34,469 nucleotides of DNA from an uncultured Ferrovum sp. (GTDB taxonomy: Bacteria > Pseudomonadota > Gammaproteobacteria > Burkholderiales > Ferrovaceae). Location: positions 1-34,469 of the forward strand of contig CAIPBT010000082.1 of assembly GCA_903863375.1 (NCBI GenBank), given 5' to 3'. Below are positions 27,574 through 34,469 of this stretch, piece by piece (the stretch's first letter is position 1; each line of letters begins with the position of its first letter). Made by a program: the position numbers and the translations under genes. The notes beneath the pieces were generated by a model that had not been told where the DNA came from, ran no database searches, and was given only the letters and a program-made list of their open reading frames with translations.

Positions 27574-28310
27574 AGACGCCCCGCGACCTCAATCAGGAAA
27601 GCCTGGACAATGCCGGGCGGCAGTATGCCTACGGCTTTGATTTCGACGTGATGCACCCCTTCATGATGCGTTCCTTCGCCCCCTTTTTCCGACCGGGCAA
27701 CGTTCTGGAGCTGGGTAGTTTTCGCGGCGATTTCACCCGTCGACTGTGTGATCAGTTCAGCGATGTCACCTGCGTCGAGGGTTCGGACGAAGCGCTGGCT
27801 GCGGCCCGCGCCCAGCTGGGTGCCCGTGCCACCTTCGTGCACGGCCGCTTTGAGACCATTCAGTTGCCGCAGCGCTACCACAATGTGGTGCTGACCCACG
27901 TGCTCGAACATCTGGATGACCCGGTTGCTCTGCTGGCGCGGATCAGCCAGGAGTGGCTGGCTGACCAGGGTCGCCTGCTGCTGGTTTGTCCCAACGCCAA
28001 CGCACCGTCCCGGCAGATTGCCGTCAAGATGGGCCTGATTGATCATGCCGCCGCCGTTACCCCGGCCGAGGCCGAACATGGTCATCGCAGGACCTATGCC
28101 CTCGATACCCTGGAGCGCGACGCTGTCGCTGGCGGCCTGCGCGTGATCCACCGCTCCGGCATCTTTTTCAAGGCGCTGGCAAATTTCCAGTGGGACCGCC
28201 TGTTGCAGACCGACATCGTGAGTCCAGCCTATCTGGAGGGTTGTTATGCCCTGGGTCAGCAATATCCTGACCTGTGTGCCAGCATCTTCCTGGCCTGCGA
28301 GCGGGCCTGA
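27570..28310 (+). CDS. Class I SAM-dependent methyltransferase
   Basis: 246 aa, GTG start overlapping the GNAT stop (GTGA); VLELGSFRGDFTRRLCDQFSDVTCVEGSDEAL, YHNVVLTHVLEHLDDPVALLARI, GRLLLVCPNANAPSRQIAVKMGL. Confidence 0.88.
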   Translation: MKTPRDLNQESLDNAGRQYAYGFDFDVMHPFMMRSFAPFFRPGNVLELGSFRGDFTRRLCDQFSDVTCVEGSDEALAAARAQLGARATFVHGRFETIQLPQRYHNVVLTHVLEHLDDPVALLARISQEWLADQGRLLLVCPNANAPSRQIAVKMGLIDHAAAVTPAEAEHGHRRTYALDTLERDAVAGGLRVIHRSGIFFKALANFQWDRLLQTDIVSPAYLEGCYALGQQYPDLCASIFLACERA

Positions 28311-28338
28311 TCCTTTCACGCCCCACGCTGTACCATCC

Positions 28339-28355
28339 CGCCCGCCTGACGGGCG
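28339..28355. terminator. Short hairpin between convergent methyltransferase and response regulator genes
   Basis: CGCCCG-cctga-CGGGCG; no clear T-tract. Confidence 0.3.
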
Positions 28356-28361
28356 CCGGAT

Positions 28362-28994
28362 TCAGGTCAGCAGCATGTTCTCGAGCGCATAGCGAGTGAG
28401 CTCGACATTGTTCTTCAGTGCCATCTTCTCGAGGATGCGCGCCCGATAGACATTGAACGTCTTGATGCTGATGGCAAGATCTTCAGCGATTTCGCCCGGG
28501 GCCTTGCCTGCGGCAATCAGCAGCATGGTCTGGTATTCGCGGTCGGACAGCAGTTCATGCGGCGGCTTGTCCTGGTCGTCATTGATGCTGTCGGCGAGCA
28601 GTTCGGCGATCTCGGGCGTGACGTACCGGCGGCCTCTGGCCACCAGTGCCAGGGCGCTGACCAGTTCCGAGGGCGCACTCTGTTTGTTGAGATAGCCCGA
28701 CGCTCCGGCCTTGATCGCCCGGACGGCATACTGGTCTTCCCGGAACATGCTGAGCATCAGCACCCGCACGCGCGGATGCTCGCGCCGGATCTGCTTCAGC
28801 ACGTCGATGCCGTTACGGTCGCCAAGCGAAATGTCCAGCAACACAATGTCGGGTTCGGCTTCGCGGATGCGCAGGATCGCCTCGTTGCCGCTGGCCGCTT
28901 CTGCCGTAACCTGCATGTCTTCCGTGCCGGAGACGATCTGCTTCAGACCTTGGCGCACGATCGCGTGATCGTCGGCAATCAGGATGCTCAGCAT
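28362..28994 (-). CDS. NarL/FixJ-family response regulator
   Basis: 210 aa; LSILIADDHAIVRQGLKQIV, VLLDISLGDRNGIDVL, KAGASGYLNKQSAP, C-terminal LSDREYQTMLLIAAGKAPGEIAEDLAISIKTFNVYRARILEKM (LuxR HTH). Confidence 0.95.
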   Translation of the reverse strand: MLSILIADDHAIVRQGLKQIVSGTEDMQVTAEAASGNEAILRIREAEPDIVLLDISLGDRNGIDVLKQIRREHPRVRVLMLSMFREDQYAVRAIKAGASGYLNKQSAPSELVSALALVARGRRYVTPEIAELLADSINDDQDKPPHELLSDREYQTMLLIAAGKAPGEIAEDLAISIKTFNVYRARILEKMALKNNVELTRYALENMLLT

Positions 28995-29072
28995 GGGAAA
29001 ACGGGCGCTCGCAGGGTAGGGTCACCGGAAACCAGGGACCCCTTCCGGAATCCCTCACCCCGCGAGTGTAAC

Positions 29073-30206
29073 TTAAACCACGCGTTCCATTTTCAGCCGC
29101 ACCAGGGTGCCCTCGCCCGGGGCGCTGTGCACTTCGAGGGCGCCGCCGAGGGCGTTCGCGCGTTCGAACATGCCACGCAGGCCGAAGGCGTCTGACCGGG
29201 TTGGATCTCCCTGGTCAAAGCCCTGGCCGTGATCCTGCACTTCCAGGGTCAGGCAGCCCTGGTCCAACCATAGACGCACCTCGGCAAGACTGTCGCCGGC
29301 ATGCTTGGAGACATTGTTCAGGGCTTCCTGGCAGATCCGGAATACCCCGATGGCGCGATGTTCGGACAGTTCGAAATCGTCTTCCGGGCCGCTGAAATCG
29401 ACCACAATGCCGGTGCGCTTGGAGTAGTCATCAACGTACCACTCCAACGCCGCGACCAGCCCCAACTCCAGCGTGGGAGGCCGCAGGTTGGTCGAGATGC
29501 GACGGGTGGAGTCAATGGTGCGGTCGACCAAGGCATTGATGGCATCCGCCTGGTCGGCGAGGGCCGCCCGGGTGTCCGCCGGCAGACGTGCGATCAGCAT
29601 CGACAGCTGCATTTTCAGGCCGGCCAGATTGCCGCCCACATCGTCGTGCAGCTCGCGCGCCAGGCGAAGTCGCTCATCTTCCCGGGCGCGCTCCTGGTGC
29701 GCTGCCAACGTGGCAATCTGGTCACGGGCGGAGGCGATCGAGGCTTCGCGGCGCTTTGCGAGCGAAATGTTCTGCACCAGACCATCCCACACCATCCGGC
29801 CATCCGTGAGGCGCCGTGGCGTGGCACGCAGGTTGATCCATTTCAGGTCTGACCAGCCGGGTACCCGGATGCGGCCCTCCCAGTTCCATTCCAGGCCGCT
29901 GGTGCGCGAAGATTCCATCGATTCCAGCAGGGCCTGTCGCTCGTCCTCCACGATCAGTTCGAGGAAGCGCTGGGGTTGACTGCATAGCGAACGGGGTGAC
30001 AGGCCCAGAACCTTGAGGGCGCCTTCGTTGGCGTAGGTGAAGTGCCCGAAGCCCTTGTCGTCGCTCACGAACTTGAACAGCATGCCCGGCGCGCCGCTGG
30101 CGACACTGGTCAAGGCTGGCGACGCGCGGCGACTGTTCAAGGCGTCCGCGCGCTCATCCCGGTTTTGCAGGGCCGCGGAAACCAGACGGGGCAGAGGAGA
30201 CGACAT
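29073..30206 (-). CDS. PAS-containing sensor histidine kinase (HisKA_3/NarX-type)
   Basis: 377 aa; PAS-like N-terminus, LRLARELHDDVGGNLAGLKMQL (H-box), ICQEALNNVSKHAG, LEVQDHGQGFD, FGLRGMFERANALGGALEVHSAPGEGTLVRL; same strand, just upstream of the RR. Confidence 0.94.
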   Translation of the reverse strand: MSSPLPRLVSAALQNRDERADALNSRRASPALTSVASGAPGMLFKFVSDDKGFGHFTYANEGALKVLGLSPRSLCSQPQRFLELIVEDERQALLESMESSRTSGLEWNWEGRIRVPGWSDLKWINLRATPRRLTDGRMVWDGLVQNISLAKRREASIASARDQIATLAAHQERAREDERLRLARELHDDVGGNLAGLKMQLSMLIARLPADTRAALADQADAINALVDRTIDSTRRISTNLRPPTLELGLVAALEWYVDDYSKRTGIVVDFSGPEDDFELSEHRAIGVFRICQEALNNVSKHAGDSLAEVRLWLDQGCLTLEVQDHGQGFDQGDPTRSDAFGLRGMFERANALGGALEVHSAPGEGTLVRLKMERVV

Positions 30207-30263
30207 GGTGTCAAACCTTGGGCAGTTGAGCGCAACTGATATAATGTCATAACAGTATCATCG

Positions 30264-30287
30264 AAATCAGCCAATTTGTACTGATTT
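30264..30287. promoter_or_regulatory. 7-bp inverted repeat upstream of the histidine kinase gene
   Basis: AAATCAG (30264-30270) - 10 bp - CTGATTT (30281-30287) in an AT-rich intergenic region. Confidence 0.4.
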
Positions 30288-30372
30288 GCAAGGTTTGATA
30301 GGCACTTATTCAGCGGTGCCACAAAGGTTTTCATTCCCCGGCAGCCGCAGTCATCCCGCCCCCTGGTCTTGC

Positions 30373-30436
30373 ACCCGTAGCCTAGACCCCGTCGTTTAGA
30401 ACCCGGAGCCTAGATCCAATAGCCTAGAACCCGTAG
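30373..30436. repeat. Degenerate 14-bp tandem repeat across the DUF3443 stop codon
   Basis: acccgtagcctaga / ccccgtcgtttaga / acccggagcctaga / tccaatagcctaga / acccgtag: four units plus a partial. Confidence 0.85.
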
Positions 30437-32037
30437 TACGGTGTACCGGTCACGCTCGGACTGTAGATGCCGAAGTAGACGGTGCGCTGGAAGAAGAATG
30501 GCAGGCCCCAGGCGAAGACGCCGGGCGAGAAGTAGGCGCTGCTCACGATGGCCAAGCCGGCATAGGCTGGGCCGTTCGAGGCATTGAACAGGGTCAGGGC
30601 ATCGCTGACCGTCGGTGCGGGACTGATCGTGAAATTCAGCGTGCCGGCACCAAACTGCCAGGAGCCCATGGTGGTGGGCAGCGTCACGCTGCCGCCCGTC
30701 ACGCACGCAAAGGGATAGGCCGGACCGGGGTTGGCGGCCGTTCCGGGGCAGGTGCTCACAGCGCTGATGTTCTGGTCCGGCAGGCCGGTTGCGGTGGTGC
30801 CGCCATTGCTGAAGTACAGGGTATTGGACCCGCTGTCGATGTAACTGCCGGTGACCACCCCGCCGACCTGACTGACCGCATAATTTTTCCCATTGACGGT
30901 GGACTGGATGAACCCGTTCGTCGGATCGGCCACCAGCGTGGTTGTGGGGGCATTGATCGGGCCAAACGTCAGGGTGCCGGCTACGCCACCGACCGTGCCA
31001 TCCGGCTGGGTCACGTTGATCAGAGTCGGTGCGGTAGACATCGCCAAAGACAGGTTGCCTTTGCCAGCGGCGCTGACTGGGTTGGCCACCGTCACCCCGG
31101 TGATCGGGAAGGGGGTGCTGACGGCGTTGGTGACCGGGTTGATCACCGGACCCGCCGCCGTGCAGGTGCCGTTCTGGCAGGCATAGTACGTGGCCGGGGC
31201 GCCGTTCTGGCTGCACTTGTTGGTGCTGGTACTGCCCGAATTGCCGGCCGTGTGGCAATCGTCCGAAAACAGGCCAACCCCGATGATGCCGTTGGCGCGG
31301 ATGGTGTTGGCATTGCTGGACTGGGCCGACGCGAGGCCGCCTGAAACGCCGCAGTTGACCCCGGGGGTGGTGGCGGGCGGCGTCGCGGGCAGCGAGGGAT
31401 CGTTGAGCACTTGCAAGCTCAGATTGCTGATTTTCAGGCCGGTGCTGCCCGGATTGCCGGGCGGGGCTACCATGCCACCCACGGTGACATCGGCCGAGCG
31501 CACGCCACCCCAGAAGAAACTGCTGACAAAGGCATAGCATTCGCCAATCGGGGCGGTTCCGGCAAACGCCGTCTGGCTCGATCCGTTCTGGACGAAGTTG
31601 GCGGCGGTGACCGAGGGCATGGCGCTGAGTACCTGCGCAGGAATCGCCTCGGCCAGCAGCCGCAGTCCCTCGGAGCCGGTATCCACTTCGACATGGTCAA
31701 TCCAGCCGCAGGCCGTCGTGCTGCCCGGGGCACAGAGGTAGATCGAGACGTAGGGAATGTTGGCAGATACCGAGGGGGTGCCGTTGTCCGTGATCGGACA
31801 GAGGTCCATGTACACCGTGGCCGAACTGCCGTTGCCATTGTTGGCAATGCTGTTCTGCAGGCTGGTGGCGGGACATACCGCATGGCTGACGGCCTGGCCC
31901 GGGTTGGTTGGCGTCACGCTGCCATTGCTGGTGTTGATGCTCGTGCTGGTGGAAGTGGCGCCGCCGCCACAGCCGGCCAGTTGCAGGCAGAGGACCAGGG
32001 CAAGGCTGCATGACAGCCATTTCGGGAAGGCATTCAT
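30424..32037 (-). CDS. DUF3443-like secreted lipoprotein with pepsin-like motifs
   Basis: 537 aa; lipobox LQLAGC at N-terminus; VDTGSEGLRLLA, NGIIGVGL, GTLTFGP, YIDSGSNTLYFS; adjacent to a DUF2844-like gene. Confidence 0.82.
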   Translation of the reverse strand: MNAFPKWLSCSLALVLCLQLAGCGGGATSTSTSINTSNGSVTPTNPGQAVSHAVCPATSLQNSIANNGNGSSATVYMDLCPITDNGTPSVSANIPYVSIYLCAPGSTTACGWIDHVEVDTGSEGLRLLAEAIPAQVLSAMPSVTAANFVQNGSSQTAFAGTAPIGECYAFVSSFFWGGVRSADVTVGGMVAPPGNPGSTGLKISNLSLQVLNDPSLPATPPATTPGVNCGVSGGLASAQSSNANTIRANGIIGVGLFSDDCHTAGNSGSTSTNKCSQNGAPATYYACQNGTCTAAGPVINPVTNAVSTPFPITGVTVANPVSAAGKGNLSLAMSTAPTLINVTQPDGTVGGVAGTLTFGPINAPTTTLVADPTNGFIQSTVNGKNYAVSQVGGVVTGSYIDSGSNTLYFSNGGTTATGLPDQNISAVSTCPGTAANPGPAYPFACVTGGSVTLPTTMGSWQFGAGTLNFTISPAPTVSDALTLFNASNGPAYAGLAIVSSAYFSPGVFAWGLPFFFQRTVYFGIYSPSVTGTPYYGF

Positions 32038-32504
32038 GGCAGTGTCTCCGCCAGGATTCCGGCAGGCGTGAGCGACGGCACCCAGAAGCGGCCCGTAAGG
32101 GCGTAAGGGCGGCCGCTTAGGGCGGCTTTCAGCGAGGGTGTATCGATCACCAGGTTGCGTCGTTGGCCGGGCGGCACCCTGGCCGCACCGGTCTGGTAGG
32201 CATCCAGATAGCCGCCGAGCAGCAGTTCCAGCGCGGGAATGCGGTTGCCACTGAAGGTGACGGCAAAGACGGTACCCGACGGGCCAGCGTACTCATGCAC
32301 CACCATGGTGGCCGTTTTCAGGTCGTAACGGGTGTAAGCCACCGTGCTGGTGCTGGTTGCCATCGCCTGCATGGCCTGGCTGTCGCTGTAGACGCTGGCC
32401 TGGTCGCCGCCGAGTTGCGCTTGCGCCAGCAACGGCATGCCGATTGGAGGAAGCACTAGGGCGGCGACCAGGGCCAGACGGCGGATCGGGGAAGGGGAAT
32501 TCAT
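32034..32504 (-). CDS. DUF2844-like secreted protein
   Basis: 156 aa from ATG at 32504 (GGAG RBS); signal peptide RRLALVAALVLPPIGMPLLAQAQ; YDLKTATMVVHEYAGPSGTVFAVTFSGNRIPALELLLGGYLDAY; ATGA overlap with the DUF3443-like gene. Confidence 0.82.
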   Translation of the reverse strand: MNSPSPIRRLALVAALVLPPIGMPLLAQAQLGGDQASVYSDSQAMQAMATSTSTVAYTRYDLKTATMVVHEYAGPSGTVFAVTFSGNRIPALELLLGGYLDAYQTGAARVPPGQRRNLVIDTPSLKAALSGRPYALTGRFWVPSLTPAGILAETLP

Positions 32505-32633
32505 CCGGGGGGGCTCCTTACAGCAGGAATTCAGGACAGCGGGAATGTCAGGACGGCAGAGACTTCGGAAAACAGGAATCTCATGGGGAACGATACGGTT
32601 GCGGCACATCACGCCGTGGTGCCGCCAGAAGGT

Positions 32634-33077
32634 TTAGTCGAGAAACAGTGCCCGGGCAATCCGCCAGTCTTGCTGACCACTCATCACGGTATCGCAGCCT
32701 AGTGGCTCCGGTTCTCCGTCTGGGGCGAGATCCGAGCGGGACCGGTCGCCCGTTCCCACGTTCTGGTAGTAGCGATCCAGCCAGACCCGAATGTGCCGCG
32801 ACGCGTGGGTGCTGCGTACCAGGATTTTCTTGCCGTCCCGGGTTTGGCACCCAGCATCTTCTTCATGCACGAATTCGATGAACTGGCGGGGGTCGTCGTC
32901 CCTGGCGATCCGGGGTTCACTGGTGGTGACATCAATCGATGGAACCGTTTCGGCGGCGTCGGCGGGCGTGACGCTCTGGCCGAACCACAGGGCAACGCCA
33001 AGAAGCAGGCCCAGAACGATGCGAAACCCGTGGCCGGCATTGAGCCGAAGGCGCTGTGTAACGCGAAAGGTATTCAA
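32634..33077 (-). CDS. Hypothetical exported protein
   Basis: 147 aa; hydrophobic N-terminus FRIVLGLLLGVALWFGQSVTPADAAE (signal-peptide-like); same strand, upstream of the DUF2844/DUF3443 pair. Confidence 0.6.
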   Translation of the reverse strand: MNTFRVTQRLRLNAGHGFRIVLGLLLGVALWFGQSVTPADAAETVPSIDVTTSEPRIARDDDPRQFIEFVHEEDAGCQTRDGKKILVRSTHASRHIRVWLDRYYQNVGTGDRSRSDLAPDGEPEPLGCDTVMSGQQDWRIARALFLD

Positions 33078-33197
33078 GACGGGATGTTCTCCGAGGGGGC
33101 GGAAACGGAAGGCCTGCCGTTCTGGTGCGGCGACGCTTTCTCAACGGTGTTCGAGCAACAGATTAACGGCTTGGTTCGCCGTCACCAAGCGATGCAG

Positions 33198-33221
33198 GGT
33201 AAATGTTTTGGTAAATGTTTT
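33198..33221. repeat. Perfect 12-bp tandem duplication
   Basis: ggtaaatgtttt x2. Confidence 0.8.
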
Positions 33222-33324
33222 GGTGGCTGGGCCGGTTTTCCGGGTTTTCGTCCTGGGTTCCGAAACGTTTCTGCCGAGAGATTGTCTCTATATGGGGACT
33301 AGATTGCGCACCATTTCGTTCAAA

Positions 33325-33342
33325 TTGCCAGCTCTGTGGCAA
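33325..33342. promoter_or_regulatory. Inverted repeat in the long intergenic region
   Basis: TTGCCA-gctctg-TGGCAA. Confidence 0.35.
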
Positions 33343-33368
33343 GTCTTGATGCGCCATCCAACGACGGA

Positions 33369-33384
33369 TTGACAAAGCTGTCAA
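33369..33384. promoter_or_regulatory. Inverted repeat in the long intergenic region
   Basis: TTGACA-aagc-TGTCAA. Confidence 0.35.
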
Positions 33385-33604
33385 GTTTCTGACTAAATGC
33401 TGGGTTGAGAAACAGTTAATCCGTTAAATATTTTTTTACGATTATCGCTGGTAACGGCATAGGTCTGCCCCAAACCCGCTTTGGTTGGCCAGGCGACTGA
33501 ATGGCCCGAGGAGTGACCTCAGCGTTCAGTTACACAGAATTTCACAACAAACCCTTGCGTCCGCACTTGTGGTGTCGGTTAAAATTGCTTCGGTAGCTTG
33601 CTGA

Positions 33605-33621
33605 TAAGAAACAATTTCTTA
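33605..33621. promoter_or_regulatory. Near-palindromic candidate operator upstream of the LysR-HTH gene
   Basis: TAAGAAA-caa-TTTCTTA, about 70 bp upstream of the ATG at 33692. Confidence 0.5.
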
Positions 33622-33691
33622 AATCCGCTGGCAGACTGAGCCGAACACGACCGCCAGGCACGAGTGCCCAACCTTCACGAAGGATACCGAC

Positions 33692-34036
33692 ATGGATTCC
33701 AACAACGCAGAGCATCTGACTGCATTCCGCCATCTGGATTTGTCCATCCTGCGCAGCTTTGTCCTGATCGCGGATGGGCGGTCGTTTGGCGAAACCGCAA
33801 TCTTGATGGATCGGTCTCCCTCGGCCATCACCCTGCAGATCCAGAAGCTGGAATGCTTTCTGGGGGCACGCCTGTTGAACCGTTCGGGTCGTTCGATCAC
33901 CCTCACGCGCGCTGGCGAAGTGCTGCTGCAGGATGTGCGTAACCTGCTTGACGCCAACGATCGACTGCTTGACGAATTCAATCAGCGTCTGGGCATGATC
34001 GCCCCCTCGATGGAAGGTCTGGGCTCGGGCTTCTGA
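33692..34036 (+). CDS. LysR-type HTH-only transcriptional regulator (no effector-binding domain)
   Basis: 114 aa; LDLSILRSFVLIADGRSFGETAILMDRSPSAITLQIQKLECFLGARLLNRSGRSITLTRAGEVLLQDVRNLLDANDRLLDEF = LTTR wHTH plus linker helix, then ends. Confidence 0.88.
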   Translation: MDSNNAEHLTAFRHLDLSILRSFVLIADGRSFGETAILMDRSPSAITLQIQKLECFLGARLLNRSGRSITLTRAGEVLLQDVRNLLDANDRLLDEFNQRLGMIAPSMEGLGSGF

Positions 34037-34092
34037 CGAGCCGCTGCCCGACGTACCTGTTTGCAGGCCCGCCCGCTGTCGGTCGGGTCCGC

Positions 34093-34469
34093 TTACAGAC
34101 CCAGCGCGCTCAGGCCTGGATGGTCATCCGGTCGTGGCCCGGCCGGCCACTGAAATTTGCGTTCCTCCGCGCGAATGGGCAGGTCGTTGATGCTCGCAAT
34201 ACGCCGCTCCATGTAACCGAGTGCGTCGAACGCCCAGTTCTCGTTACCGTACGACCGAAACCACTGGCCGGAATCGTCGTGCCACTCGTACGCAAAGCGC
34301 ACCGCGATGTGGTTTGCATGGAATGCCCACAACTCCTTGATCAGTCGGTAATCCAGTTCGCGGGCCCATTTGCGTTCGAGGAACGCGGCAATCGCCGCGC
34401 GGCCCTGCAGAAACTCGGCCCGGTTGCGCCAGACACTGTCCGGTGAATAGGCCAGCGCGACACGCTGCG
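34093..34469 (-). CDS. DUF1348 / NTF2-like (SnoaL-type) protein, N-terminus beyond window
   Basis: Open frame from right edge: [124 protein letters not shown]. Confidence 0.9.
   Translation of the reverse strand, partial: QRVALAYSPDSVWRNRAEFLQGRAAIAAFLERKWARELDYRLIKELWAFHANHIAVRFAYEWHDDSGQWFRSYGNENWAFDALGYMERRIASINDLPIRAEERKFQWPAGPRPDDHPGLSALGL

Noticed and set aside
30410-31540. 376-aa ORF in alternative minus frame of the DUF3443-like gene
   Set aside because: Gln/His/Arg/Gly-rich out-of-frame reading; the 30424..32037 frame has the signal peptide and motifs.
1-34469. tRNA/rRNA genes, IS elements or integrase
   Set aside because: None recognised by eye; no transposase or integrase motifs in the ORF translations.

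Overview
High-GC proteobacterial (probably betaproteobacterial; inference) flagellar locus plus an adjoining glycan-modification cassette. Left to right: 3' end of flgL; small unknown ORF; minus-strand export/motor block fliR-Q-P-O-N-M-L-K-J-I-H-G-F; divergent fliE; minus-strand block ycgR-like PilZ protein, FlhB C-terminal-like protein, second FliK-like protein, fliT, fliS; plus-strand fliC (good sigma-28 promoter), flaG, fliD; minus-strand SPINDLY/OGT-type TPR glycosyltransferase; tightly packed plus-strand six-gene cassette (VioA-like aminotransferase, WbqC-family protein, two tandem paralogous glycosidase-like proteins, GNAT, SAM methyltransferase); minus-strand NarL-type two-component system; minus-strand secreted-protein genes (DUF3443-like lipoprotein, DUF2844-like, and a hypothetical); HTH-only LysR-type protein; partial DUF1348/NTF2-like gene at the right edge. 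Best candidates for something under-described: (1) the glycan cassette with tandem paralogous cytoplasmic glycosidase-like proteins next to an OGT and the flagellin genes, (2) the DUF3443-like lipoprotein, which carries pepsin-style DTGS/GIIGVGL/LTFG/DSGS motifs, (3) competing hairpin arms upstream of the OGT/aminotransferase, (4) a perfect 5'UTR hairpin in fliC mRNA, and (5) a standalone LysR HTH with a near palindromic site upstream. Family calls come from reading the translations; no database search was run.
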